DNA from: Streptomyces sp. CNQ-509
GTDB taxonomy: Bacteria; Actinomycetota; Actinomycetes; Streptomycetales; Streptomycetaceae
Length of the DNA stretch: 64,000 nt
NCBI RefSeq assembly: GCF_001011035.1
Contig: NZ_CP011492.1
Location: forward strand, 4,287,001-4,351,000
Direction: 5' to 3'
Shown here: positions 43,314 to 52,656 of the stretch, piece by piece
Layout of the letters: every line of letters begins with the position of its first letter
How positions within the stretch are numbered: the first letter of the stretch is position 1
Translations under genes and position numbers: made by a program
The notes under the pieces: model-generated
Databases searched by the model: none
Seen by the model: the letters and a program-made list of their open reading frames with translations, nothing else
What the model was told of the DNA's origin: nothing

Positions 43314-44834
43314 TCAGGCGAGATGGACGAAGTCGGCTCGGTCGGGGGTGGTGGTGCCGGCCTTGGTGCGGTCGGGGCGGGGGGTGTTCATCAGTACGGC
43401 GACCACGGCCGCCGTGGCGAGGAGGATGACGGAGGCGACGGTGTAGGCGGAGGAGAAGCCTTCGCCGAGGGCTTGCTTGGCGACATCGGGGACGGGTCCG
43501 CCTCCAGATCGCTTCTCTTCGAGGGTGCCGGGGTCGGGGAGGTGGTCGGTGAGGTAGTCGGTGGTGGCGCTGGCGGCGACGGTGTTGAGGAGGGCGGTGC
43601 CGATGGAGCCGCCGATCTGCTGGGAGGTGCTGACGGTGGCGGAGGCGACGCCGGCTTCTTCTTCGCGGACGCCGTGGGTGGCGTAGTTGATGGCCGGGGC
43701 CATGACCATGCCCATCCCGAAGCCCATGATCAGCTCGGCGGGCAGCACCCCGGCCGCGTACGAGGTGTCGATGTCCAGCGTCGCCAGCCAGCCGGCGCCG
43801 GCCGCGGCGAACAGCAGCCCGGGGACGATCAGCGCCCGCGGCGGCACCTTGGGCAGGAGGCGGGTGGCCAGGCCCCCGGCGCCGGCCAGGACTCCGGCGG
43901 TCAGCGGCAGGAACGCCACTCCGGTCTTCAGGGCGGAGTAGCCCATGACGACCTGCATGTAGTACGTGAGGAAGAGGAACATCGCGAACATTCCGACCGT
44001 GGCCAGCGCGATGCCCAGGAACGCGCTGCCGCGTGTGCGGCTGAGGAGGATCCGCAGCGGCAGCAGCGGCGCGGCGACGCTGCGCTCGTGCAGTACGAAG
44101 CCGGTGAGCAGGGCGGCGCCGAGGAAGAGCAGGGCCATGACGGTGGTGGAGGTCCAGCCCTCGGATTCGGCCTCGCTGCACCCGTACACGACGGCGACCA
44201 GGCCGGTGACGGCGAGGACGGCGCCGGGGACGTCGATCTTCCGGCGGGCCTCGGGGCGGCTGTCGGCGGGCAGGACCCACCAGCCGGCCGCGGCGGCGAC
44301 GGCGATGGGCACGTTCACGTACAGGCACCAGCGCCAGTCCAGGTACTCGGTCAGTGCGCCGCCGGTGACCAGGCCGATCGCACCGCCGCCGGCAGCGATC
44401 GCGCCGAAGATCCCGAACGCGCGGGCGCGTTCACGCTGCTCGGTGAAGCTCGTCGTCAGCAGCGACAGCGCCGCCGGCGCCAGTAGCGCGGCGAAGGCGC
44501 CCTGGGCGGCCCGTGCGCCCAGCAGGGCGGCGAAGTTCGGTGCCGCGCCGCCGATGGCGGAGGCGGCGGCGAAGCCGACCAGCCCGGTCAGGAACGCCCG
44601 GCGGCGGCCGGTGTAGTCGGCGATCCGGCCGCCCAGCAGGAGCAGCCCGCCGAAGGCCAGGGTGTACGCGGTGATCACCCACGGCCGGTCCCCGTCGGAG
44701 ATCTCCAGATCCGCCTGCGCGGACGGCAGGGCGATGTTCACGATCGTGACATCCAGCACGATCATCAACTGCGCCAGCCCGATGAAGGCCAACGCAACCC
44801 AGCGCCGCGGATCGGCGTCTGTCGGTGTGGACAT
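43314..44834 (-). CDS. MFS drug exporter, DHA2 family
   Basis: A 506-residue protein with about 14 membrane helices. It opens with LMIVLDVTIVNIALPSAQ (the DHA2 helix 1 motif D), has GGRIADYTGRRRAF in loop 2-3 and GGAIGLVTGGALTEYLDWRW for motif C. It should export a drug or metabolite by proton antiport. GGGAGCAGACC precedes the ATG. It is divergent from a very large LuxR-type regulator, with dyads between, and differs from the TetR-linked exporter at 7647. Confidence 0.94.
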   Translation of the reverse strand: MSTPTDADPRRWVALAFIGLAQLMIVLDVTIVNIALPSAQADLEISDGDRPWVITAYTLAFGGLLLLGGRIADYTGRRRAFLTGLVGFAAASAIGGAAPNFAALLGARAAQGAFAALLAPAALSLLTTSFTEQRERARAFGIFGAIAAGGGAIGLVTGGALTEYLDWRWCLYVNVPIAVAAAAGWWVLPADSRPEARRKIDVPGAVLAVTGLVAVVYGCSEAESEGWTSTTVMALLFLGAALLTGFVLHERSVAAPLLPLRILLSRTRGSAFLGIALATVGMFAMFLFLTYYMQVVMGYSALKTGVAFLPLTAGVLAGAGGLATRLLPKVPPRALIVPGLLFAAAGAGWLATLDIDTSYAAGVLPAELIMGFGMGMVMAPAINYATHGVREEEAGVASATVSTSQQIGGSIGTALLNTVAASATTDYLTDHLPDPGTLEEKRSGGGPVPDVAKQALGEGFSSAYTVASVILLATAAVVAVLMNTPRPDRTKAGTTTPDRADFVHLA

Positions 44835-44860
44835 GGTCTGCTCCCAAGGGCAGTGGTGGT

Positions 44861-44887
44861 TGTCAGTGACAGCCTGTAGCGGACAGG
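44861..44887. promoter_or_regulatory. Adjacent dyads between exporter and LAL regulator
   Basis: TGTCAGTGACA (44861-44871) is a perfect palindrome around one base, and CCTGT-N5-ACAGG (44873-44887) follows at once. They sit 27 bases upstream of the exporter ATG and could be operators for the divergent regulator or for an unlinked repressor. Confidence 0.5.
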
Positions 44888-44987
44888 GTGGGCGGACATC
44901 GGGAGAGTTCCGCGATTACCGCCTTAGAAGGAGCACCCGGCAGACGCAGACGGGACGCCGGCACGTAGGTGTGCCATCCTCGGTCCG

Positions 44988-47972
44988 GTGAAGACCCGGT
45001 TCGTCAGTCCCGTGTTCGTCGGCCGGAAAGAGCAGCTCAATGCGCTGCGATCGGCCCTCCGGCAAGCCGACGCGGGCGAGTCGCAGGTGCGCCTCGTGGG
45101 CGGAGAGGCCGGGATCGGCAAGACCCGCCTGGTGCAGGAGTTGCAGCGGGATGCGCAGCTGAGCGGCGCCGTCGTCGCCGTGGGCGCCTGCCTGGACCAG
45201 GGGGCGGCCGGGCTGCCGTTCGCGCCCTTCGTTGCCGTGCTGCGTGCGCTGCACCGCGAGATCGGCCCCGCGCTGACGGCGCACACCGCAGGCATGGAAG
45301 GCGACCTGGCCCGGCTGCTGCCGGAACTGGGCGAGGCCGGTCCCGAGGGCCGTACCCGCCTGTTCGAGGCGACGGTCCGGCTGCTGGAGCGACTCGGCGC
45401 CGACCGTACCGTCGTCGTGGTGCTGGAGGATCTGCACTGGGCGGACCGGTCCACCCGCGAGTTGCTCAGCTATCTCATACGGGCGCTGCCGCCCGCCCGG
45501 CTGCTGGTGCTGGCGACGTTCCGGTCCGACGCGGTGCACCGGCGGCACCCGCTGCGCGCCTTCCTCGGCGAGCTGGACCGGCTCCGCGGCGTGGTGCAGC
45601 ACGTCGACCTCGGCCCGCTGGGCCGCGACGAGGTGCTCGCCCAGCTTGCCGGCATCCGCGGCGACGCGGCGCCGGCGTCCGCCTCCGCAGCCGCCGCCGC
45701 GAGCGAGGTCTACCGGCGGTCCGAGGGCAACCCCTTCTTCGTCGAGGAGCTGACCCTCAGCGAGGCGGCGGGGCACGGGATGAGCGACTCGCTGCGGGAG
45801 TTGCTGCTGATCAGAGTGGAGTCGCTGCCCCAGGCCGCGAGGGAGCTGGTACGTACCGCAGCCCTGGACGCCGTCGTCGAGCACGAGTTGCTCGCCGCCG
45901 TCGCAGGGCTCGACGAGGACGAGCTGCTCGCCGGGCTGCGCGAGGCGGTCGGCGCCCGCATCCTCATGCCCGTCCGCTCCCCGGGCGCCGACGGCTACGC
46001 CTTCCGGCACGCCCTCCTCCGCGAGGCCGTGCTCGACGACCTGCTGCCCGGCGACCGCCGGCGCCTCGGCCGCCGCTACGCCGACTCGCTCACGGCGGAC
46101 GCCACCCTCGTCGGCAGCGAGGAGCGGGCCGTACGGCTGGCCGGCTACTGGTACCACGCACGCGAGCCGGCCCGGGCCCTGCCCGCGCTGCTCGACGCAG
46201 TCGCCGAGACGCGCGAGCGGCACGTCTACGACGCCCAGCTGGACCTGCTGGAGCGGGCGATCGAGCTGTGGGACCGGGTACCGGAGGAGCGGCGGCGCGA
46301 CCTCGCGTGGCAGGGCACGCTTGAGTCGTACCCGCCGCACGAAGGCAAGCCCGGCCTGCACCTCGTCGACCTGCTCGCGGAAGCCGCCCGCGCGGCCCTC
46401 CTCGGCTGGGCCGCAGAGCGCGGATTCGCCTTCGTACGACAGGCGGAGCGGCTGGTCGACGAGCGTACGGACCCGCTGCGGGCCGCCTGGTTCTGGATGG
46501 AGCGCTCGCGGCTGACGGCCTTCTCGGACCGCGGCGACGGCGGCGCCGAACTGGCCCGCGCCTACGACCTCGTACGCGACACGCCCCCGTCGCCCACCCA
46601 CGCCGACGTGCTGCACTACCTCGCCTCCTGGCGACGCCTGCACGACGCGGACGAGAACACCGTCGCCCTGGCCGCCCGCGCCGTGGAACAGGCCCGGACC
46701 ACCGGTGCCGCCGAGCTCGAACTGAACGCGCGCGCCACCCTGGCGCACGTACGCGCACAGCTCGGCGACACCGAGACGGCCATCGCTGAGTTGTACGAGC
46801 TGCGCGAAGCGGCCACCCGGGCCGACGCACCCAGGCTGCTCGGCCGGGTCAACGTCAACCTGACCGACGCGCTGCACAAGCAGGGCAGGGCGGCCGAGGC
46901 CGTCGAGGCGGGGCTGGCGGGCGTCGAGGAGCTGAACCGCCGGCGGCTGTACGGCGCCGCCTCGCTCACCGCCGCAAACGTGGCGGAGTCGCTCTTCCAC
47001 CTGGGCGAGTGGGATCGGGCCGCGGCGCTGGTCGAGCGGTGGCGTGACGGTGCGACCTCCCGGGGTTACGCGTCCCTGCACCTGGTCGCCGCGCGCACCG
47101 CCGCGGCGCGCGGCGCGTACGACACGGTGCCCGCCCTGCTGGCCGCCGCCCGGCAGCAGGTGAGCCGGCTGGGCGAGCCGCAGTTCGAGCTGCCGCTGGC
47201 GGTGGTGGAATTGCACGCCGCCGCCGGGCAGGGCCGGCACCCCGAGGCGTTCGCGGTGCTGCGTGCGGCGCTGGCGTCGCTCCCGCTGCCTGGCCAGGAC
47301 TGGTACGTCACGCAGTTGCTGATCGCCGGTGCCCAACTGGCCGGGGACACGGGGGGCTTGCCGGGTCAGGACGATGCGGAGCGACAGGACGTGGTCGACC
47401 GGCTGTCCACGGCCTCAGCGGGCCTGGCCCCGGGCTGGCCGGCGCTCCTGCCGTGGCTGGCCGCCGAACTCGCCCGTGCCCGGCAGGAGGACGACCCCGC
47501 CCTCTGGGCCCGGGCCGCCGACGCCGTCGAACCGTGCGGCTGCCCGCACATCCTTGCGCGTATCCGGTGCCAGTGGGCGGAAGCGCTGCTCGCCGTCAGC
47601 GTGGACGGTGCCCGCGAGGAGGCGGCGGGGCTGCTGGCACAGGCGCACGCGGAGGCGGTACGTCTCGGCGCCCGGCCGCTGGCGGAGGACGCCGAACTCC
47701 TCGCTGGCCGCGCCCGTATCGCCCTCACCACCGCACCCGCCGGCGCCCCCGCGGCGCGCGACGCGCTGGCCGGATTCGGCCTGACCGCACGGGAGCGCGA
47801 CGTGCTGCGGCTGGTCGCGACGGGACGCAGCAACCGGCAGATCGCCGGGGATCTCTTCATCTCACCGAAGACGGCGAGCGTCCACGTCTCCCACATGATG
47901 GCCAAGCTCGGCGCCGCCAGCCGCGGGGAGGCGGCGGCGATCGCCCACCGGATGCGCTTCTTCCAGGAGTAG
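44988..47972 (+). CDS. LAL-type (MalT-like) AAA/LuxR regulator
   Basis: The 994-residue product is a large ATP-binding LuxR-family activator. The N-terminal AAA domain has Walker A GGEAGIGKT at 38-46 and Walker B VVVVLEDLHWAD near 144-155. A long TPR-like helical middle follows, and the C-terminal LuxR helix-turn-helix (about 922-985) reads LTARERDVLRLVATGRSNRQ, then SPKTASVHVSHMMAKLG. Such regulators usually control secondary metabolism or sugar use. GTG start behind GGTCCG, a weak ribosome site. It is divergent from an exporter and 18 bases before a methyltransferase. Confidence 0.92.
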   Translation: MKTRFVSPVFVGRKEQLNALRSALRQADAGESQVRLVGGEAGIGKTRLVQELQRDAQLSGAVVAVGACLDQGAAGLPFAPFVAVLRALHREIGPALTAHTAGMEGDLARLLPELGEAGPEGRTRLFEATVRLLERLGADRTVVVVLEDLHWADRSTRELLSYLIRALPPARLLVLATFRSDAVHRRHPLRAFLGELDRLRGVVQHVDLGPLGRDEVLAQLAGIRGDAAPASASAAAAASEVYRRSEGNPFFVEELTLSEAAGHGMSDSLRELLLIRVESLPQAARELVRTAALDAVVEHELLAAVAGLDEDELLAGLREAVGARILMPVRSPGADGYAFRHALLREAVLDDLLPGDRRRLGRRYADSLTADATLVGSEERAVRLAGYWYHAREPARALPALLDAVAETRERHVYDAQLDLLERAIELWDRVPEERRRDLAWQGTLESYPPHEGKPGLHLVDLLAEAARAALLGWAAERGFAFVRQAERLVDERTDPLRAAWFWMERSRLTAFSDRGDGGAELARAYDLVRDTPPSPTHADVLHYLASWRRLHDADENTVALAARAVEQARTTGAAELELNARATLAHVRAQLGDTETAIAELYELREAATRADAPRLLGRVNVNLTDALHKQGRAAEAVEAGLAGVEELNRRRLYGAASLTAANVAESLFHLGEWDRAAALVERWRDGATSRGYASLHLVAARTAAARGAYDTVPALLAAARQQVSRLGEPQFELPLAVVELHAAAGQGRHPEAFAVLRAALASLPLPGQDWYVTQLLIAGAQLAGDTGGLPGQDDAERQDVVDRLSTASAGLAPGWPALLPWLAAELARARQEDDPALWARAADAVEPCGCPHILARIRCQWAEALLAVSVDGAREEAAGLLAQAHAEAVRLGARPLAEDAELLAGRARIALTTAPAGAPAARDALAGFGLTARERDVLRLVATGRSNRQIAGDLFISPKTASVHVSHMMAKLGAASRGEAAAIAHRMRFFQE

Positions 47973-47990
47973 GTGGGGGATCACTAGGAC

Positions 47991-48734
47991 ATGGCCGTCT
48001 ACGACACGCTCGGTACGACTTACGCCACGACCCGGCAGCCCGACCCGCGGATCGCCGCGCGCATCCACGCCGCGCTCGGGGAGGCCATGGACGTGGTCAA
48101 CGTCGGCGCGGGGACCGGCTCGTACGAACCACCCCACACGGTGCTCGCCGTCGAACCCAGCCCGGTCATGCTCGCCCAGCGCCCACCCGGCTCCGCCCTC
48201 GCGGTGCGCGCGGTCGCCGAACGCCTGCCGCTGCGCGACGACGCCGCGGACGCCGTACTGGCGGTGCTGACCGTCCACCACTGGACCGACCTGGCGGCCG
48301 GCATCGCCGAACTCTGCCGGGTCGCCCGGCGCCGCGTCGTCATCCTCACCTGGGACCAGCAGGTCTTCCGCGACCAGTTCTGGCTGGTACGGGAGTATCT
48401 GCCCGAGGCCGCCGCCCTCGACGACACCCGCGCCACCCCGATCGACCACCTGGCCACCCTCCTCGGCGGCGCCCGCCAGGAGACCGTCGCCGTCCCGCAC
48501 GACTGCACGGACGGCTTCGCCGCCGCGTACTGGCGCCGCCCGCACGCGTACCTCGACCCCCGCGTGCGCGCCGGCATCTCCCTGCTCGCCCAGAGCGGCG
48601 AAGCCACCCTCGCCCCCGGCCTGGCCGCCCTAGCCGCCGACCTGACAACCGGCCGCTGGCAGCGCCGTCACGCCGACCTGCTCACCCGCGACACCATCGA
48701 CGTCGGCTACCGCCTCCTGGTGGCCGACGCCTGA
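47991..48734 (+). CDS. SAM-dependent methyltransferase, class I
   Basis: A 247-residue UbiE/Methyltransf_11-type enzyme. The SAM-binding motif I is VVNVGAGTGSYE (about 35-46), followed by VLAVEPSPVML and the post-motif AVAERLPLRDDAADAVLAV, with HHWTD. It probably methylates a small molecule; the substrate is not evident. The start lies 18 bases after the LAL regulator stop, so the two are likely co-transcribed. ATG at 47991 follows GTGGGGGA. Confidence 0.88.
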   Translation: MAVYDTLGTTYATTRQPDPRIAARIHAALGEAMDVVNVGAGTGSYEPPHTVLAVEPSPVMLAQRPPGSALAVRAVAERLPLRDDAADAVLAVLTVHHWTDLAAGIAELCRVARRRVVILTWDQQVFRDQFWLVREYLPEAAALDDTRATPIDHLATLLGGARQETVAVPHDCTDGFAAAYWRRPHAYLDPRVRAGISLLAQSGEATLAPGLAALAADLTTGRWQRRHADLLTRDTIDVGYRLLVADA

Positions 48735-48758
48735 GGGGCCCGCCCTCCGGATCGCCCG

Positions 48759-48953
48759 TTGGCCTTGGCCAGATCTCGTCAGGATTTCCTACGAGCACCG
48801 GTCGCTCTGACGACCGCCAACGAGTCGTTGACCGAGAACAAGGTCTGGCGGGGCGACTGCGGCGACATCGGGGTGACGATGAAGGTGTACGCCCATGCCT
48901 CGCTGGACGAGCAGCGGAAGGCCCTCCGGCGCCTCGGTGACCAGCTCTCCTGA
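48759..48953 (+). pseudogene. C-terminal fragment of a tyrosine-recombinase integrase
   Basis: The frame ends VTMKVYAHASLDEQRKALRR and LGDQLS before a TGA at 48953. This is the characteristic end of phage/ICE-type integrases, with the catalytic Tyr in MKVYAH. Upstream residues are not integrase-like, and the Arg-His-Arg catalytic part is missing. It ends 90 bases from the 3' end of tRNA-Phe, the place where an integrase gene sits in an integrated element. Confidence 0.72.
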
Positions 48954-48992
48954 CCACCCGTTGGCGTACCGGTTGGCGTAAACGGGTACGAG

Positions 48993-49027
48993 AATGCCCC
49001 CTCCGGGATCTTGGAGGGGGCATTTTT
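48993..49027. terminator. Strong intrinsic terminator between integrase remnant and tRNA-Phe
   Basis: AATGCCCCCTCC (48993-49004) pairs perfectly with GGAGGGGGCATT (49013-49024), followed by TTT on the plus strand. On the minus strand it lies 16 bases beyond tRNA-Phe, so it may also end that transcript. Confidence 0.85.
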
Positions 49028-49042
49028 GCTGGTCACGCTATG

Positions 49043-49116
49043 TGGCTGGGGCCGGGGTCGAACCGGCGACCTTCCGCTTTTCAGGCGGACGCTCGTACCA
49101 ACTGAGCTACCCAGCC
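49043..49116 (-). tRNA. tRNA-Phe (GAA anticodon)
   Basis: Acceptor GGCTGGG pairs with CCCAGCC, anticodon stem TCCGC/GCGGA with loop CTGAAAA (GAA), T arm GCCGG-TTCGACC-CCGGC, discriminator A. CCA is not encoded. The 3' end faces the integrase remnant. Confidence 0.95.
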
Positions 49117-49171
49117 CGGTGGCTGGGGACCGGGGTCCCCAGTCGGGTGGCCCCTCAGGCGTGCCTGAGGG

Positions 49172-49249
49172 TGGCGGTCCTGACGGGATTTGAACCCGCG
49201 GCCTCCACCTTGACAGGGTGGCGAGCACTCCAAACTGCTCCACAGGACC
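49172..49249 (-). tRNA. tRNA-Asp (GUC anticodon), second copy
   Basis: The same 75-base tRNA-Asp body as at 38606, here followed by an encoded CCA (49172-49174). It lies 55 bases upstream of tRNA-Phe on the same strand, so both probably share a transcript. Confidence 0.95.
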
Positions 49250-49367
49250 AGGCTTGCGCGAGCCCTAGTCTCGCACAGGTGATGCGTGATCCCTACCGGG
49301 ATTCTCCGTCGTCGGCTACGGGCCGTGACGTCGCTGGATCAGCGTAGCAGAACCCCGGCCGGGTCCC

Positions 49368-50276
49368 CTAAACGAAGCCGCGGGTCGCCTCCAGCCCGAA
49401 GAGGCGGGCCGCGTTGTCGTGGCAGACGGCGCGGAGCCAGTCGTCGTCCTGGTCCTGGGTGGTCAGCGCGTCCAGGGCCGCCGCGTACGGGTACGGGGTG
49501 TTCGGGAAGTCCGTGCCCAGCAGGATGCGGTCCCGCAGGGCGGCCAGGCGGGGGCGGGCGTGGGGTGGGAAGGGGGCGGCGGACTCGGAGAAGGCGGTGA
49601 ACGCCATCGTCGTGTCGAGCATGACGTCCTCGTGGCGCTCCGCCAGCGTCAGGAAGTCCTCGTACTCCGGCATCCCCAGGTGCGCCACGATGAGCCGCAG
49701 CCGCGGGTGCCGCTTCAGCAGCGCCGCGATCGGCGCCGGGCCGGTGTACGGGCCCGGGACCGGGCCGGAGCCGCAGTGGGTGACGACCGGGAGGGCGGCG
49801 TCGGCGAGGAGGGACCAGACCTCGTCGAGCACGGGGTCGTTCGGGTCGTACGCGCCGACCTGGAGGTGGCACTTGAACACCCGCGCCCCCTGCCCCACCG
49901 CCCGCCGTACGTCGTCCGCCGCGCCCGGCTCCGCGAAGAACGTCGCCGTGTGCAGGCAGTCCGGGGTGCGGGCGGCGAAGTCGGCGGACCAGTCGTTGAG
50001 CCACCGCGCCATCCCCGGCTTGTGCGGGTACAGCATCGACGTGAACGCGCGTACCCCGAAGCCGCGCAGCAGCGCCACCCGCTCGGCCTCTTCCTGCCGG
50101 TACATGATCGGCCAGGGCCGTCCGACCAGCGGGCCGGCGGCATCGAAGTACGCCCACACCTTCGCCAGCACCCGCTGCGGCATGAAGTGGGTGTGCACGT
50201 CGATCAGATGCTCCAGGCCGAGCGCGCGGCGGAACTCCGCCACCCGGTCGCGTTCGGCATTGCCGGCGCTGGTCAC
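49368..50276 (-). CDS. Amidohydrolase-2 family metal-dependent hydrolase (ACMSD-like)
   Basis: A 302-residue TIM-barrel hydrolase/decarboxylase. Metal ligands are visible as DVHTHF (first His-X-His), KCHL, VTHCG and the aspartate in LLGTDFPN; AHLG supplies another conserved His. Relatives decarboxylate or hydrolyse aromatic acids. GTG 50276, behind GGGAGAAG, is taken as start, since the longer frame to 50525 has no conserved features. It is divergent from the PP2C regulator. Substrate unknown. Confidence 0.87.
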   Translation of the reverse strand: MTSAGNAERDRVAEFRRALGLEHLIDVHTHFMPQRVLAKVWAYFDAAGPLVGRPWPIMYRQEEAERVALLRGFGVRAFTSMLYPHKPGMARWLNDWSADFAARTPDCLHTATFFAEPGAADDVRRAVGQGARVFKCHLQVGAYDPNDPVLDEVWSLLADAALPVVTHCGSGPVPGPYTGPAPIAALLKRHPRLRLIVAHLGMPEYEDFLTLAERHEDVMLDTTMAFTAFSESAAPFPPHARPRLAALRDRILLGTDFPNTPYPYAAALDALTTQDQDDDWLRAVCHDNAARLFGLEATRGFV

Positions 50277-50489
50277 AGGGCTCTTCTCCCGTTCGGCTCG
50301 GGCAGGGGTCGAAAGCCTGCCTCCGTCGATCGTCCCCCGGCCCGGATGCGGTCCGTAAGCCGTCTCGGTGAGGAGAGACGGACGACTCAGCCGGCGTACC
50401 TCCCCGCCGGTGCCCGGCACGCCACGAGGCTGCTCCCTCCGGGCGAGGCGCGGAAGCCGCCCCACCCACGCCTCGCCCGGATGGGCAGA

Positions 50490-50506
50490 ATGCCGCAAAG
50501 CGGCAT
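50490..50506. promoter_or_regulatory. Short perfect hairpin/dyad upstream of the PP2C regulator
   Basis: ATGCCGC-AAA-GCGGCAT followed by ATTTT lies 32 bases before the regulator start in a locally AT-rich patch. It could be an operator overlapping the promoter. No strong ribosome site is seen before the start at 50538. Confidence 0.45.
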
Positions 50507-50537
50507 ATTTTGCTCGCTGAAGCATAAAATGTGGGCA

Positions 50538-52619
50538 ATGCGCACCGAAGAGGTCCTATCCGGTCTGGGTACGGGCGTCTGGCGCTGGGCGGCGCACACC
50601 GACCGGGTCGTGCTGGATCCGCAGGCCGCCCGGCTGCTCGGGCTGCCGCCCGCGTGCGTCACCGTGCATGCCTCCGCGGTACGCGGCCGGCTGCACGGCG
50701 TCGACTTCATCGAGCTCAACGGCATCCTCGACCTCGCCCTCGCCGAGGGCACCCTCGCCGAGGGCCGGCTGCGGGTCGTCGACACCGAGGGCGACGTCGT
50801 ACGGGTGGTGCGCTGCCGGATGCGGGCGCTGGAGTCGGCGCCGGGGGAGCAGACGGACATCGTCGGCACCATCCAGGAGGTCATCGACGCACCCGCCGGG
50901 CCCGCCGCCGGGCCGCCGGGGACCAGCGACTGGCGGCTGTCGCGCGAGGCGTTCCTGCTCTCCGCCGGCCGCGCGCTCGCGGAGGCGCGCTCCACCGACC
51001 AGGTGCTGCGGGTGGCGGCGTCGCTGTCGATGCCGGGGTTCTCACCGGACGGCATGGGGGTCTTCGCGGTGGAGGGCGACGACCTGGTCCTCATCGGTCA
51101 GCACGGCTACCGCCCCGAGGAGACCGGGCCCTTCCGCACCATCCCCATGGACTCCTCCTTCCCTTCCGCGGAGGCGGCCCGCACCTCCCGCGCGGTGTAC
51201 ATCGCGGGACGCGAGGAGTACGAGCGCCGCTTCCCCGAGGCGTGGCGGTACGTGCAGGCCGTGCCGCGCGGGTCGTGGGCGTTCCTGCCGCTGATCGCCG
51301 AGGGGCGGACGGTCGGGGCGTGGATGGCGGCGTTCGAGGACGTGGTGCCGTTCACGCCGGACGAGCGGTCGGTGCTGACGACGGTGGCGCGGATGCTGGC
51401 GCAGGCGCTGTCCGACGCACACGTACACGAGTCCGAGCGGGAGCTGGCGGACGGGCTGCAGCGCAGCATGATGCCGGCGGTCGCGCGCATCCCCGGCTTC
51501 GACGTGGCGGCGCGGTACGTCCCCTCCGGCGGCGGGCTGCAGATCGGCGGCGACTGGTACGACGTCTTCGGCCTGCCCTCCGGGCAGACGGCCCTGGTCA
51601 TCGGGGACGTCCAGGGGCACGACGTACGGGCCGCGGGGCTGATGAGCCAGCTCCGTATCGCCATCCGCGCGTACGCCTCCGAGGGCCACCGCCCGGACGC
51701 GGTGCTGGCCCGGGCCTCCGCCTTCCTCACCCGGCTCAACGAGCGGCGGGCCGGCGACCCCGCCGACGCCCGCTTCGCCACCTGCCTGTACCTCCAGGCC
51801 GACCCGGTGACCGGCACGCTGACGGTGGCCCGCGCCGGCCACCTCGACCCGGCGGTGGCGCTGCCCGACGGCACGCTGATCATCCACCCCAGCGACGGCG
51901 GCCTGCCGCTCGGCGTCGAGGACGACCCCGTGTACCCGCTCTCCGAGCACAAGATCGACCCGGACGAGACGATGCTCCTGTGCACCGACGGCCTGGTGGA
52001 GACCGGTGGCCACGACCTGTACAGCGGGCAGGCCCGGCTCGGCGCCGCGTTCGGGGCGACGCTCGGCGCGGATCTGGAGACGGTGGCGGAGGCGATCGTG
52101 GACACGGTCACGGGGCCCGGTTCGTACGCCACCCGCGGGCCGCACTCCGGGCGCAGCCAGGACGACATCGCGTTCGTCCTGCTCCGCACCGCGGGCGCGA
52201 CCCGGCTGGCGCACCCGGAGTCGGAGCGGCACATGTACCTGGCGGTGCCGCAGTCCGAGCAGCAGCGCATCTCCGATGCCCGGCACCAACTGCGCGGCCT
52301 GCTCTACGACTGGGCGACGGCGGACCAGATCGACGCGGCGGAGCTGGCGCTCTCCGAGATGATCGCGAACGTCATGGTGCACACCGACAGCACCGCCAAC
52401 GTCCTCGCGGACCTCACGGGACCGCCGGGACGGCGCGTACTGCGGATGACGATCGCCGACGCGGACGGCAACCTTCCGCACCGCAGGCACCCGGGGGAGA
52501 TGGGGTCGTCGGGCCGCGGGGTGCTGCTGTTGCAGGCGCTGTGCGACAACTGGGGCGTGGAGCCGCGGGGGGACGGCAAGGCGATCTGGGCGGAGTTCCG
52601 CGAGGAGGACCAGGAGTGA
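50538..52619 (+). CDS. PAS-GAF-PP2C(SpoIIE)-HATPase regulator
   Basis: This 693-residue multidomain protein combines a PAS-like N-terminus (about 1-115), a GAF sensor (about 145-290), a SpoIIE-type PP2C phosphatase (about 300-545; metal-binding Asp339 in GGDWYD and Asp357 in GDVQGHD) and a C-terminal RsbW-like HATPase (about 560-690; ELALSEMIANVMVH, SSGRGVLLLQALC). It should sense a small molecule or redox state and switch an anti-sigma-antagonist pathway by phosphatase and kinase activities. No anti-sigma partner is encoded nearby. ATG 50538; 50529 is an in-frame alternative. Confidence 0.93.
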   Translation: MRTEEVLSGLGTGVWRWAAHTDRVVLDPQAARLLGLPPACVTVHASAVRGRLHGVDFIELNGILDLALAEGTLAEGRLRVVDTEGDVVRVVRCRMRALESAPGEQTDIVGTIQEVIDAPAGPAAGPPGTSDWRLSREAFLLSAGRALAEARSTDQVLRVAASLSMPGFSPDGMGVFAVEGDDLVLIGQHGYRPEETGPFRTIPMDSSFPSAEAARTSRAVYIAGREEYERRFPEAWRYVQAVPRGSWAFLPLIAEGRTVGAWMAAFEDVVPFTPDERSVLTTVARMLAQALSDAHVHESERELADGLQRSMMPAVARIPGFDVAARYVPSGGGLQIGGDWYDVFGLPSGQTALVIGDVQGHDVRAAGLMSQLRIAIRAYASEGHRPDAVLARASAFLTRLNERRAGDPADARFATCLYLQADPVTGTLTVARAGHLDPAVALPDGTLIIHPSDGGLPLGVEDDPVYPLSEHKIDPDETMLLCTDGLVETGGHDLYSGQARLGAAFGATLGADLETVAEAIVDTVTGPGSYATRGPHSGRSQDDIAFVLLRTAGATRLAHPESERHMYLAVPQSEQQRISDARHQLRGLLYDWATADQIDAAELALSEMIANVMVHTDSTANVLADLTGPPGRRVLRMTIADADGNLPHRRHPGEMGSSGRGVLLLQALCDNWGVEPRGDGKAIWAEFREEDQE

Positions 52620-52656
52620 GCTGTACGGCGGGTAACGTCCGTACGAACAGCAGTGC

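Noticed and set aside
43314..48734. Biosynthetic gene cluster
   Set aside because: Exporter, LAL regulator and methyltransferase are present, but no synthase, synthetase, cyclase or precursor peptide was found within reach.
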